The notes under the pieces: model-generated | The model's database searches: none | Told to the model about the DNA's origin: nothing | Seen by the model: the letters and a program-made list of their open reading frames with translations, nothing else | In this document: one piece after another, positions 24,382 to 36,224 of the stretch | How the letters are laid out: the number at the start of each line of letters is the position of its first letter | Position numbering within the stretch: position 1 is the first letter of the stretch | Source of the DNA: Planctomycetota bacterium | GTDB taxonomy: Bacteria > Planctomycetota > JAJSAM01 > JAJVHW01 | NCBI GenBank assembly: GCA_021776825.1 | Contig: JAJFFG010000133.1 | Span: forward strand, 34,575 to 98,574 | DNA length: 64,000 nt | Reading direction: 5' to 3' | Translations under genes and position numbers: made by a program

Positions 24382-25977
24382 ATGGCCGGGACAAACAGGA
24401 CGACGAGGGCAGCACGATCGGGAACGACACCCCCCAGACCGAGACGGACAGCAGCCGACGCCGGCCGCGTGGCCTGCGTGGATCTGCCGGCGTTCCCGCT
24501 GCAGCTCCTTCATCGACGCGATCCCGATGCCCGGACGGGACCGGCGGCGATCGTCGACCGGGACCATCCCCAGGGGAAGATCCTGTGGGCCAACCCGGCT
24601 GCGCGGGATCGGCGGGTGCTGCCGGGCCAGCGGTATTCAGCGGCGCTCTCGCTCTGCCCGGGGCTGCGGGCCGCCGAGGTGCCGATCGAGGAGATCGCGG
24701 CGGGGGTCGCCGCCATCACCGAGCTCCTGCGGCGCTTCTCTCCCGAGGTCGAGCCGGCGCGCGAGGAGCCGGGCGTGTTCTGGCTCGACGCGGGCGGACT
24801 GGTGCATCTCCACCCCTCGCTGCTCGAGTGGGGCGAGCGCCTCCAACGCGCGCTCGTGGCCGACGGCTTCACGGCATCGGTGATCGTCGGTTGCTCACGC
24901 TTCGGTGCCTACGCGCTGGCGCGGGCAGCGGGGGAAGGCGCGTGGCTGCTCGGCACTCTCGACGAGGAACGGGCCGCGACGCGGCGGGTGCCGCTCGCCC
25001 GACTCGGCATCGAGCCGCGCTTTCGGGATGCCCTGTCGCGGCTGGGCGTGCACACGATCGGCGAGTTGGCCGAGCTGCCCGAGGGCGGGCTCTCCCAGCG
25101 CTTCGGCAAGGAGGCGGAGCGTCTCCATCGGCTGGCCACCGGATCGCTCAGCGAACCGCTTACCCCGGCCCTGCCCGTCGAGCCCCCGGTGCGGCGCGTG
25201 GCGTTCGAGATGCCGGAGACCGACCTCCGGCGTCTGCTCTACGCCCTCGAGCAGGAGGTGCCGGGACTCCTTGCCGAGATCGCCGAGCGCCGCCAGGCGC
25301 TGGCCGGACTGGCGCTGCGGATGGAGCTCGACGGCGCCTCGCCACGACGGATCGAGGTCCGGCCTGCCACGCCCACGCTCGTCGGCGGTCAGATCCTCGA
25401 GCTGCTCCGGCTGCAGCTCCAGAACGGGTCGTGGCTGCGCGCCGGGATCACGGCCGCGGTGCTCACCGCCCGGGGTGTCCCGGCCCGGGCCGAGCAGTTG
25501 CGGCTCTTTCGCGAGAACCCCCGCCGGGACCTGCGCGCCGCCGCGCGGGCACTGGCCCGGGTGCGCGCCGAGATCGGGCCGTACGGCGTCGTCGCCGCGC
25601 GGCTGACCGAGGGACACCTGCCCGAGGCCACGTTCACCTGGGAGCCGCTCGACACGATCCGCTTCCCCGAACGAAGCGTCCGCCGTGACGATCGCCCCGC
25701 CGCCCTCGTCCGCCGCGTGTTCGCGCGCCCCACGCCGTTGCCGCCCCGACCGCGCCACGAGCCCGACGGCTGGCTGCTCTCGGGCCTCGCGTGCGGACCG
25801 GTCCGGCAGTACGTCGGTCCGTACATCGTCTCCGGCGGCTGGTGGGCGCGCCCCCCCGGCGATCGCGACGCCATTCACCGTGAGTACCACTTCGCCGAGA
25901 CCGCTCGCGGCGACCTGCTGTGGGTCTTCCACGACCGTCGGCGCCGCCGCTGGTTCCTGCAGGGAGCCGTCGAGTGA
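24382..25977 (+). CDS. imuB: ImuB, Y-family polymerase-like mutasome subunit
   Basis: The ~531-residue protein is a degenerate DinB/UmuC relative. It shows VACVDLPAFPLQLL (where active Y-family polymerases have the metal-binding Asp), GVFWLDAGGL, the helix-hairpin-helix region LSRLGVHTIGELAELPEGGLSQRFG, and a C-terminal domain ending with REYHFAETARGDLLWVFHDRRRRRWFLQG, typical of ImuB. ImuB does not polymerise itself but bridges ImuA, DnaE2 and the sliding clamp. The ATG at 24382 is the best start; an earlier in-frame start would run through the candidate operators. It is transcribed divergently from lexA-imuA, so all three respond to the same intergenic region. Confidence 0.85.
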   Translation: MAGTNRTTRAARSGTTPPRPRRTAADAGRVACVDLPAFPLQLLHRRDPDARTGPAAIVDRDHPQGKILWANPAARDRRVLPGQRYSAALSLCPGLRAAEVPIEEIAAGVAAITELLRRFSPEVEPAREEPGVFWLDAGGLVHLHPSLLEWGERLQRALVADGFTASVIVGCSRFGAYALARAAGEGAWLLGTLDEERAATRRVPLARLGIEPRFRDALSRLGVHTIGELAELPEGGLSQRFGKEAERLHRLATGSLSEPLTPALPVEPPVRRVAFEMPETDLRRLLYALEQEVPGLLAEIAERRQALAGLALRMELDGASPRRIEVRPATPTLVGGQILELLRLQLQNGSWLRAGITAAVLTARGVPARAEQLRLFRENPRRDLRAAARALARVRAEIGPYGVVAARLTEGHLPEATFTWEPLDTIRFPERSVRRDDRPAALVRRVFARPTPLPPRPRHEPDGWLLSGLACGPVRQYVGPYIVSGGWWARPPGDRDAIHREYHFAETARGDLLWVFHDRRRRRWFLQGAVE

Positions 25978-26124
25978 CGTGTCGTAGGAACGACCCGGAG
26001 AGCGGCCCAGAAGGCGCCCCGGAAAGCGTCGCGGAAAGCGCAGCAATGCGCTCGCGGGATCTCCTCGCGCGCAGCGAGTACAGTCGCGACGGTGCCGCGC
26101 CTCGGCGGTGTCGAACGGAGGCCC

Positions 26125-27198
26125 ATGAAGCGCGCGCGCAAGCTCGGTCTCGGCCTGCTCGTGGCCGTTCTCGCACTGTCTGCCGTCGAGGGCTGCAGCA
26201 ACCTCGGCGTGACGCTCTACGACGCCCTGTTCGAGAGCGACTCCCCCATCGCCGAACGACTGCACACCGAGTACGACGCGGAGCTCGGCTGGACGAACGT
26301 GCCCGGCAAGCGCGTCGAGGATCTCTACGGATCGGGGCGCACGGTCACGATCAACGCGCAGGGCTTCCGCGGTGTCGACCCGACCCCGCAGGCACGGACG
26401 AACGACCGGCCCCGGGTCCTCTGCTCGGGCGACTCGTTCACGTTCGGATACGGCGTGGGCGATGCCGAGGCGTGGCCGGCGCAGCTCGACGCGCTGCGGC
26501 CGAAGATCGACATCGCCAACCTCGCCCTCGGTGGCTACGGCGCCGACCAGGCCTACCTCCACTACCTGCGGGCCGGGATCGATCTCGAACACGACCTGCA
26601 CCTGTTCGCGATCATCGCCGACGACATCAACCGCATGACCTACGACGCGTTCTCGGGCTACGGCAAGCCGTGGCTCGTGCGCGTCGACGGGCAGTTGCAG
26701 ACGCGCAACGTCCCGGTGCCCGAGGCGGGCTTCGGCGCGCCGTGGTTCGTGCAGAACGGGCGACTCCTGCGACGGCTCGGCGTCGTCGAGCTCGGACACC
26801 GGATGGGCGGTGGCGAGGACGCCCAGGTGCTGCGTCGTGTGACGCCGGTCGAAGAGGCCGTCAACCTGACGCGCACGGCGCTCGTGGACATGACGGCGCG
26901 CACGGCCGACCGCGCGCTCCCCCAGGCGATCGTCTTCCTGCCCACGCTGGCCGACGTCAACCCGAACAGCACCGACTTCCTCCGCGAGCCGCTCCTCGCC
27001 GCGCTGCGCCGCGACGGTCTGCCGGTGATCGATCTCGTCGCGGCCTTCCGTGCCGAACCGCCGACCGACTTGACAACGTTCTTCCTGCAGCCCGGCGAGG
27101 TCAGTTTCCCCGGCGCCCAGGGCCACTACACGGCCCTCGGCAACCGGTGGGTGGCAGAGCGCCTCGCACCCGTCGTCGATCACCTGCTCGCCGACTGA
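26125..27198 (+). CDS. SGNH/GDSL-type hydrolase-like exported protein
   Basis: The ~357-residue protein has an N-terminal hydrophobic signal with a possible lipid-anchor cysteine (VEGC, residue 24; a poor lipobox). The SGNH block I motif is VLCSGDSFTFGYGVGDAEAW, with the catalytic serine in GDS. The Gly block is NLALGGYGADQAYLHYL, and a possible block V His is in QGHYTALGNRWVAERL. The architecture resembles secreted esterases/acetylhydrolases such as AlgX/AlgJ-like or acyltransferase-linked SGNH domains, but the substrate is not evident. The ATG at 26125 is preceded by GGAGG at 26118-26122. It lies between imuB and the vapBC module and interrupts the usual close order of imuB and dnaE2. Confidence 0.75.
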   Translation: MKRARKLGLGLLVAVLALSAVEGCSNLGVTLYDALFESDSPIAERLHTEYDAELGWTNVPGKRVEDLYGSGRTVTINAQGFRGVDPTPQARTNDRPRVLCSGDSFTFGYGVGDAEAWPAQLDALRPKIDIANLALGGYGADQAYLHYLRAGIDLEHDLHLFAIIADDINRMTYDAFSGYGKPWLVRVDGQLQTRNVPVPEAGFGAPWFVQNGRLLRRLGVVELGHRMGGGEDAQVLRRVTPVEEAVNLTRTALVDMTARTADRALPQAIVFLPTLADVNPNSTDFLREPLLAALRRDGLPVIDLVAAFRAEPPTDLTTFFLQPGEVSFPGAQGHYTALGNRWVAERLAPVVDHLLAD

Positions 27199-27252
27199 CC
27201 CGACCGGTTCGTGATCGGCCATCACGATCCACCCGAGCGCCCCACATTGAGC

Positions 27253-27273
27253 ACAAGTATGTGGTATATTTGT
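27253..27273. promoter_or_regulatory. AT-rich operator dyad before vapBC
   Basis: ACAAGTAT, GTGGT, ATATTTGT forms an inverted repeat with one mismatch, ending five bases before the vapB ATG. It is the most AT-rich spot of the area and includes a TATATT that could serve as the -10 box. Toxin-antitoxin operons are usually repressed by the antitoxin or its complex at such a site. Confidence 0.6.
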
Positions 27274-27277
27274 CTCG

Positions 27278-27514
27278 ATGGCGCAACTGCACCTCTACGT
27301 CCCCGACGAGATCGCCGCAACGCTCCGCGAGCGCGCGCGGACACGGGGCATCCCGCTCTCCCGTCTGCTCGCCGAGATCGTCCGCCGCGAGGTCTCCGCC
27401 GGATGGCCTGCGCACTTCTTCGAGGACGTGGTGGGCGGCTGGGACGGCCCCACGCTCGAACGCCCCGAGCAAGGGGAACCCGAGGAGCGGGACCCTCTCG
27501 GGGGAGCGCCGTGA
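27278..27514 (+). CDS. vapB: VapB-like ribbon-helix-helix antitoxin
   Basis: The 78-residue protein starts with the ribbon-helix-helix pattern AQLHLYVPDEIAATLRERARTRGIPLSRLLAEIVRREV (residues 2-40), the DNA-binding part of many VapB antitoxins. The flexible C-terminal tail with WPAHFFEDVVGGWDGP is the part that would wrap the toxin. It should neutralise VapC and repress the operon at the dyad just upstream. The stop overlaps the VapC GTG start by two bases, which is the usual antitoxin-first coupling. Confidence 0.85.
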   Translation: MAQLHLYVPDEIAATLRERARTRGIPLSRLLAEIVRREVSAGWPAHFFEDVVGGWDGPTLERPEQGEPEERDPLGGAP

Positions 27515-27921
27515 AGACCCTCCTCGACACGAACGCCTGCATCGCCCTGCTGAACGGCTCCTCGGAGTCGCTCGTGGCACGCGTGGCACGGTCCTCGCCG
27601 GTCGACCTCGCCATCAGCGCGGTCACCGAGGCGGAACTGGTGTTCGGTGCCCATCGCAGCGCACAGCCGGCGAAGAACCTGCGACTGCTCGCCCGGTTCC
27701 TCGAGCCGCTCCCCTCCCTGCCCTTCGGCAGCCGCGCGGCCGAGCACTACGGGCGCATCCGCGCCGATCTCGCCGCGCGCGGAACCCCCATCGGCGCGAA
27801 CGACTTGCTGATTGCGGCGACGGCGTTGGCGCACGATCTGACGGTCGTCACGCGCAACACACGCGAGTTCGAACGCGTCGTCGGTCTCCGCGTCGAGGAC
27901 TGGGAAGCCGCCGCGGAGTAG
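27511..27921 (+). CDS. vapC: VapC-like PIN-domain toxin
   Basis: The 136-residue protein is a PIN-domain ribonuclease of the VapC type. The acidic site is complete: D6 in LLDTNACI, E42 in TEAEL, and D98 in GANDLLIAATALAHD. The VVTRNTREF segment follows, with Asn in the last position as in many VapC proteins. When freed from VapB it would cut RNA, commonly initiator tRNA or rRNA, and stop growth. The start is the GTG at 27511, which overlaps the vapB stop. Length and motif spacing are normal, so it is probably functional. The convergent gene ends 8 bases downstream. Confidence 0.92.
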   Translation: MKTLLDTNACIALLNGSSESLVARVARSSPVDLAISAVTEAELVFGAHRSAQPAKNLRLLARFLEPLPSLPFGSRAAEHYGRIRADLAARGTPIGANDLLIAATALAHDLTVVTRNTREFERVVGLRVEDWEAAAE

Positions 27922-27929
27922 AGCTGCGC

Positions 27930-29006
27930 TCAGCGCGTCGGCGCGGCGCTGGCGGTGGTCGCACCGCGCGGGCGGACCTCGACGTCCTGGTCGCCGCCGG
28001 TCACGCCCAGCCAGGTGTCTCTCCCGTTTCGGACCCGCTCCTGCGTGTGGTACCGGATCGTGTAGGGGACCTTCGCGCAGCCGCGGAAGACGAAGCGGCC
28101 CTCGTTGTTGGTCCGCGCCTCGCCGTAGGGGGAGCTGACCGTGCCCCGCCAGTGGCGCGACCGATCCGCCGACCAGTTGTAGTAGGCGACCTGGACCCCT
28201 CGGCCTCCGCGCCCCTTGCTCGTCGCCGTCTGATTCACCCACGATCGCACGTGTGCCCCGACGACCGGCCGCCCCTCGGGGTCCAGCACACGCCCGGCCA
28301 CGAGAGCGCCGGGCTCAGGGTCCAGCACGAGCTCGCGCGAACGCTCGTCGGTCGAACCGATCACGACGGACCCCACCGTGCGCGCATAGAGCCGGTCGCC
28401 GATCCGCTGCGCGGGGAACGTCACGCGGTACGACGACCGACGTGGCGGGAGACCGCGCACCGACCAGGTGCCGCCCCGCCCGGCGCTCAGGTGATGCTTC
28501 CGCGCGGTCCACATCCGGGAGCCCTGCAGGTAGATGTGCGCTCCGCGCCAGCTCTCCTGGCGAGACGCCGCGGCGAGGCGCACCAGGGGACGGGGATCGC
28601 GCTCGAGCCGCAGGTCGAGGGCACCTCGTGCGGACGACATCGGGAGCGTCACGCCGCGGAACCCGGGGCCGGACACCTGGACCTCGCGAGCGCCGCTCGG
28701 CTCCCCGTACAGGATGAACTCGCCCTGCCCGTCGGTCCGGGTGCGCTGCTCACCCAGCCGCACGTCGGCACCGGCCACGGGGCGTCCCATCGCATCACGA
28801 ACGGTGCCGGACGCCCGCGCGGTCACGCGCCAGCCGGGACGTGGGGGCTCCGATGCAACTCGTCCCCCCGGAACCGCCTCCGGACGCTCGACGACCGCCT
28901 CTTCGGGAACGTCACCGAACACCAGCACGAATGCACCGACCGTCGCCGCGGCGACGCCCAGCATCGTCGCGACCAGCAGTCCCCGTCCGAAAGCGGAGGT
29001 CCTCAC
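27930..29006 (-). CDS. Exported protein with carboxypeptidase-regulatory-like (CarboxypepD_reg) domains
   Basis: The 358-residue protein has an N-terminal membrane anchor or signal (GLLVATMLGVAAATVGAFVLVF) and at least two beta-sandwich domains of the carboxypeptidase-regulatory type. The clearest starts are ASGTVRDAMGRPVAGADVRLGEQRTRTDGQGEF and VAGRVLDPEGRPVVGAHVRSWVN, each with the V.G.V.D..G.PV.GA.V pattern and a following G.F strand. Such domains are common in planctomycete surface proteins and mediate binding or spacing, not catalysis. The gene is divergent from dnaE2, with only 32 bases between the start codons, so the dnaE2 promoter must lie within or next to it. Confidence 0.75.
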   Translation of the reverse strand: MRTSAFGRGLLVATMLGVAAATVGAFVLVFGDVPEEAVVERPEAVPGGRVASEPPRPGWRVTARASGTVRDAMGRPVAGADVRLGEQRTRTDGQGEFILYGEPSGAREVQVSGPGFRGVTLPMSSARGALDLRLERDPRPLVRLAAASRQESWRGAHIYLQGSRMWTARKHHLSAGRGGTWSVRGLPPRRSSYRVTFPAQRIGDRLYARTVGSVVIGSTDERSRELVLDPEPGALVAGRVLDPEGRPVVGAHVRSWVNQTATSKGRGGRGVQVAYYNWSADRSRHWRGTVSSPYGEARTNNEGRFVFRGCAKVPYTIRYHTQERVRNGRDTWLGVTGGDQDVEVRPRGATTASAAPTR

Positions 29007-29038
29007 ACCTCCAGTATCGGCCCCCCCGAGAGGACACC

Positions 29039-32311
<3,273 letters not shown>

Positions 32312-32337
32312 TCCACCCCGCACAGCTCGCGAACGGC

Positions 32338-32484
32338 CGCCGACCTTCTCACCACGTCGACGCGGGATGCGGCACACAACTCAGTTCGTTCCTGTGACGC
32401 ACGCTGTGCGAGGGACGCAGAGCGTCGAGATCGCGTGTCCGGCGACGGGTCAGACGCGCTGAAGTGGTGAGACGGTCGGGCTAG
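32338..32484. repeat. Dispersed palindrome-ended element, copy 3 (short, inverted)
   Basis: The left end CGACCTTCTCACCACGTCG (32341-32359) is identical to that of the copy at 51001. The right end is AAGTGGTGAGACGGTCGGG plus CTA (32462-32483). Read on the other strand, the interior resembles copy 1 (CTGACCCGTCG, CGATCTC, CTCTGCGT, ACAGCG), so this copy is inverted and about 90 bp shorter. It lies 27 bases after the dnaE2 stop, in the gap between convergent genes like the other two copies. Confidence 0.75.
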
Positions 32485-32507
32485 CGGGGAGCCGTCAACG
32501 TCGACGC

Positions 32508-34778
32508 TTACTCGCCGGCACCCGGCGGCAGGATCTGTCGCAAGGTGTCGTTGCCGAGCTCGATGAAGAACCGGGCGTCCGGTCTCACGACGAAGCCCGT
32601 CGGCGTGTCGATCGCGCCCGGAGTGAGGAACGTGAGTCCGGGATTGCCCGCGACGCCGGCGGTCCCGACGAGCGCGCTCATGGTCCCAACCGGCACGACG
32701 CCCGCCGTGCGGATCGTGTGAGCGCCGTCATCGAGGATCACGAGGAGACCGGCGCCCTCGTCGAGCGCCAGCGCGCGGATGGACTGGAAGCGGGCGTCGA
32801 GCAACGGGCCGCCGTCACCCGACGAGCCGGTCGTTCCATCAGCGGCTCCGGCGAACGTCAGGTTGGACGCCGGACCGCCGAACGGCGCCGCGTCGATGAA
32901 CCGCACACGCGCACCATCCGCCAGGTAGAGACCGGTCCCCGTCGGGTCGGGAACGATGTCGGTCGGATCGAGACACGGTGACGCCGTGAGCGCCGCGCCA
33001 TCGGGACCGATCCCGGCGGTCCCCGTTCCGACAACGGCCTCGACGAGACCCGAGGCCCCATCGATGCGCCGCACGCGCGTCGCGCCCCGATCGACGATGA
33101 CGACGCTCCCGTCGGGCCCGACCGCGATGTTCTGGATCTGCGTGAACGTCGCGGAGGGCGCCGGTCCGCCGTCACCGGCATCTCCGACCGCGCCGGTCCC
33201 CGCGAAGCGCGTCACGCGCCAAGGATCTACGCTGGAAGCGCGGATCAGCGAGAACACCTGGGTCGTGGTAGCGACGAAGATCGACCCGGACATGTTGCCG
33301 GGGGCGACCGACGTAACGGGATCGACGAACTGGAAGTCCGCGGCCGGCGTGCCGTCCTCCGTCTTGATGCCACCACCCGCGAACGGCCTCGCTCCCTCGT
33401 AGGTCCCGTAGTAGGTGCAGTACGCGAGCGTGACCTCGTAGCCCTCGGCGATGGCCAGGTACACATACAGCGGGCCGGCCGACCCGGTGCCGACCGGGTA
33501 GGCCTCCGACACGTCCTCGATGTCGACCGGGCCGCCATCGAGATCGCCGATGAACGTCCGCACCGTGAGCGGCGGCGGCGTCACGAACACGCGGAACGAG
33601 CTGAAGTGGCTGACGGGGAACGAGCACGTCCCGGCGTCGAGATCGACCGTGTACGTGGTCGGATCGACGAGCGTCACATTGCCGGCAGCGTCGCGGGTGT
33701 AGACCTGGAGGGCGTCGGCGTTGCCGAGCGCAGCAGCGATGTCGAAGGGCAGCGTGATGGTCACGGGCTGCGCGAACTCGATGCCCTCGGGACCGAAGAA
33801 CACGGTCGGCCCCGCGCCTTGCAGGCCGCCCGGAGGCGAGGGAATGAGCGGCGCCGTTGCGACGACGAGCGCGACGGGCTCGAGGAGCGCGCCGGCGGGA
33901 ACGAAGAGCCCGGTACCCGAGATGTCCCCGGGGCCGGACTCGGCCTCGGGCGGGACGACGATGTTCGCCCCCTCGCCGCCGACCACCTGCGCGATCGCGC
34001 GCTCGCTGCCACTGCCGTCGGGATCGATGGTCGTCGACCGCACGTCGACCGTGCGCGCCACAAGCTTGGGCGCCTTGAACGTGACGAGTCCGCTGACGTC
34101 GCCGCCACCACCGAGGCCGTCGTCGTAGACCAGCGCGTAGCTGCCAGTCCGCGGCAGAACAATGCCGCCCGTACTGACGCCCTTTGCCGTCGGGGCGAGC
34201 TGGAGGAGATAGCCGCTGGGCCCTTCGATCCGCAGCAGCCGCGGCTCGACCACGGAGCCCTTGCCGGGCTTGACCTTCGCCTTGATCGTCGTACCGACCG
34301 TTGCGAAGAAGTCGTAACGCTCCTCGCCGTCGACGATCTCGGCGAACTTGCTCTTCTTCGGCGGCTTGCACGAGATCTTCAGCGAGTACGACCCACCGGT
34401 GGTGCCGTCGACCGCGAAGACGGCGACGGCGTACGACCCGGCCCGCGGCACGACGTAGTTCTTGAATGTCGCGGTGTTCTTCTTCTCGTTGCGCTTGATG
34501 ACGGTCTCGAAGACCACCTCGTCGGCCGGGTTCAGGAGTCGGATCGAGAGCGCTCCGCCCTTCTTGTCGCCCTTCAGCTTGGCCTTGATCTTGGCACCGG
34601 CGGCGCACTGGATCCGGAACGTCTCGACCTCGTCGGCAGGATCGATCGTGCCGACCACCTGGTCGTTGCTACGTACCTCTCCCTGGACATCCGCCATCGT
34701 CGGAGTCAGGGCGAACAGCGTCAGAGCAACAGCCAACGAGAGAACGCAGGCATACGGCGAGCGGGACGGGCGAGGCAT
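32508..34778 (-). CDS. Exported protein with PPC-like, ZU5-like and NHL-repeat domains
   Basis: The 756-residue protein has a signal peptide (VLSLAVALTLFALTPTMA). Two pre-peptidase C-terminal-like beta domains follow (DPADEVETFRIQCAAGAKIKAKLKG to YSLKISC, and ERYDFFATVGTTIKAKVKPG to SYALVYDDG). A ZU5-like segment comes next (GTGLFVPAGALLEPVALVV, GPEGIEFAQPVTITLPF). Finally there is a beta-propeller of NHL type with repeated fragments such as IAVGPDGSVVIVDRGATRVRRID, ALALDEGAGLLVILDDGAHTIR and FAGAADGTTGSSGDGGPLLDARF. The whole is exported and probably binds ligand or surface. No catalytic residues are evident. The ATG at 34778 gives the signal peptide. Confidence 0.75.
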   Translation of the reverse strand: MPRPSRSPYACVLSLAVALTLFALTPTMADVQGEVRSNDQVVGTIDPADEVETFRIQCAAGAKIKAKLKGDKKGGALSIRLLNPADEVVFETVIKRNEKKNTATFKNYVVPRAGSYAVAVFAVDGTTGGSYSLKISCKPPKKSKFAEIVDGEERYDFFATVGTTIKAKVKPGKGSVVEPRLLRIEGPSGYLLQLAPTAKGVSTGGIVLPRTGSYALVYDDGLGGGGDVSGLVTFKAPKLVARTVDVRSTTIDPDGSGSERAIAQVVGGEGANIVVPPEAESGPGDISGTGLFVPAGALLEPVALVVATAPLIPSPPGGLQGAGPTVFFGPEGIEFAQPVTITLPFDIAAALGNADALQVYTRDAAGNVTLVDPTTYTVDLDAGTCSFPVSHFSSFRVFVTPPPLTVRTFIGDLDGGPVDIEDVSEAYPVGTGSAGPLYVYLAIAEGYEVTLAYCTYYGTYEGARPFAGGGIKTEDGTPAADFQFVDPVTSVAPGNMSGSIFVATTTQVFSLIRASSVDPWRVTRFAGTGAVGDAGDGGPAPSATFTQIQNIAVGPDGSVVIVDRGATRVRRIDGASGLVEAVVGTGTAGIGPDGAALTASPCLDPTDIVPDPTGTGLYLADGARVRFIDAAPFGGPASNLTFAGAADGTTGSSGDGGPLLDARFQSIRALALDEGAGLLVILDDGAHTIRTAGVVPVGTMSALVGTAGVAGNPGLTFLTPGAIDTPTGFVVRPDARFFIELGNDTLRQILPPGAGE

Positions 34779-34862
34779 GGGGCGGGACACTCCTGTGAGA
34801 CCACGCCCAGTGTAGGTCGGATCACACCGTGTACGTCGGATCACACTGGGTGGAGAGCGACT

Positions 34863-35245
34863 AGCCCGCTGTCGGAGTTACGGCCTCGACGGGCCACGCA
34901 GGTTGGCGCGACAGCCTGCTAGCCATAGGCCGCGGGCTGGCGAGCGGAGGCGCATTGCGGCGCGGCCCGGCCTCCTGCGGCGTCCCGCGCCGCCGCGGGC
35001 GTCTTGGAGCGGGTTCCTCGCCGAATCCGGCTCGAAACGGCGGCTCACGCCCTCGCGTCGGACCGTTTCAGCAGGTTGTGCGCCGTGCAGATCATGGTCC
35101 ACTTCCCACGGACGAAGTGCCTTCTCACTCATGGCTAGGTCATCGTCCACGGCGACGACGCTCTGGTGCCCCGCGGGGGTCTAACTAGCAGCCTGTCGCG
35201 CCAGCGGTCTCCCGCGCGGCGACGCCGAAACTCCGACAGGCTGCT
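34863..35245. mobile_element. Internally deleted IS1182-like element with 60-bp inverted ends
   Basis: The ends 34863-34922 and 35185-35245 are ~60-bp imperfect inverted repeats. Each is itself a dyad: AGCAGCCTGTCGGAG at one side and GGCGCGACAGGCTGCTAG at the other (right copy read in reverse). The 262-bp interior carries, on the minus strand, the C-terminal 25 codons of an IS1182-type transposase. This looks like a non-autonomous derivative that kept its ends and lost most of its transposase gene. It lies between the ZU5/NHL gene and the FecR gene, in a 501-base gap that holds nothing else recognisable. Confidence 0.7.
35045..35123 (-). pseudogene. C-terminal remnant of an IS1182-family transposase
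   Basis: The minus-strand frame reads RHFVRGKWTMICTAHNLLK and then a short tail to TGA at 35047-35045. The VRG.W..ICTAHNLLK pattern is the characteristic C terminus of IS1182-family transposases. The preceding 400-plus codons are missing. It cannot encode an active enzyme. Confidence 0.75.
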
Positions 35246-35279
35246 CGGCGGAGAGTGACTGCGCGGCAGCGTGGCGCGT

Positions 35280-36224
35280 TCACCACTCCCACTCGATCTC
35301 GTCGTACCACGCATCCAGCGCATCGCGCTCCAGCCTGAGGACGGCGGCACGCGGCACTCCGTCCGGGAGCGGCACGAGCGCCTCCATCCGCGCGACGAGG
35401 CGATCGCGAACGGAGCCCTCGGTCGCCGGGAGCAGGTTCCAGAGCGTCATCGTGTCCACCGCGCGCACGAGTTCCAGAGCGTCTACGACGCCGGACGCGT
35501 CGCCGGACTCGTCGAACGCGGTCACGGCACGGGCCAACTCGACCGGAGCGTCCTCGAACAGGGGAGTCCCCGGGCCGCGCTCCGCACGCAGTGAGCACAC
35601 CGCCCCGGCGGGAACAACCGCCGCGCGGCCCGGTCGCTCGAGTGATACCGCGCCAGACGTGACGCGCAGGACGCCGTCGCCGTCCTCGTCGGTCGTGAGC
35701 GAATAGGCGCACCCGAGATCCGCCGCGAGAGCGGACGGAGTCCGCACGAAGAAGAGCCGCGGGGGCGCGTCGACGGTGGCATCGATGCGACCGTGGGCGA
35801 GGTCGAGCACATGGCGGTGCTCCCCGGTGGCGACGAGCGAGATCCGCGACTCAGGCCAGACCACGACCTCGCCGATATCCGCGACCTCGACGAGCGCGAA
35901 GTCGTCCTCGCCAGTTTCGAGCCAGCCGCCGACGTCGAGTCGACTCGACACTCGGGATGCTCGCGACTGCGTGTCGGGGACGCCATCGAGGCGCGCGATC
36001 GCCCAGCTGGGCCGGTCAGCCCGGGTCCCCATGCGACCGACCGACCATGCCGCCGCGCCGGCAGCGACGACGAGCAGTGCCGCAGCCGCCAGCGAACCCA
36101 CGCCGCGGCGAGCGACGACCGCAGGGCGCGGAGCGCCGTGGCGCAACGGTGCGAGCAACGTCTCGAGACGCGCCACGTCCGCGGGAGGGTCGCCGCTGCC
36201 GTCCCAGAGGTAGTCGTCGCTCAT
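35280..36224 (-). CDS. FecR-domain anti-sigma factor-like membrane protein
   Basis: The 314-residue protein has a short cytoplasmic N terminus, one membrane helix (GSLAAAALLVVAAGAAAWSVG, ~44-64), and an exported FecR-type beta domain. The domain shows VGGWLETGEDDFALVEVADIGEVVVWPESRISLV and LDLAHGRIDATVDAPPRLFFVRTPSALAADLGCAYSL. FecR proteins hold an ECF sigma factor inactive and release it on an external cue. The gene starts inside the sigma gene's stop (ATGA overlap with 36221), the normal sigma/anti-sigma arrangement. The C-terminal ~100 residues (from DAPVELARAV) are helical and specific to this group. The signal is unknown. Confidence 0.83.
   Translation of the reverse strand: MSDDYLWDGSGDPPADVARLETLLAPLRHGAPRPAVVARRGVGSLAAAALLVVAAGAAAWSVGRMGTRADRPSWAIARLDGVPDTQSRASRVSSRLDVGGWLETGEDDFALVEVADIGEVVVWPESRISLVATGEHRHVLDLAHGRIDATVDAPPRLFFVRTPSALAADLGCAYSLTTDEDGDGVLRVTSGAVSLERPGRAAVVPAGAVCSLRAERGPGTPLFEDAPVELARAVTAFDESGDASGVVDALELVRAVDTMTLWNLLPATEGSVRDRLVARMEALVPLPDGVPRAAVLRLERDALDAWYDEIEWEW

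Noticed and set aside
24895..27225. Long minus-strand open frame of 776 codons.
   Set aside because: It runs antisense through imuB and the SGNH gene; composition is that of a GC-rich shadow frame.
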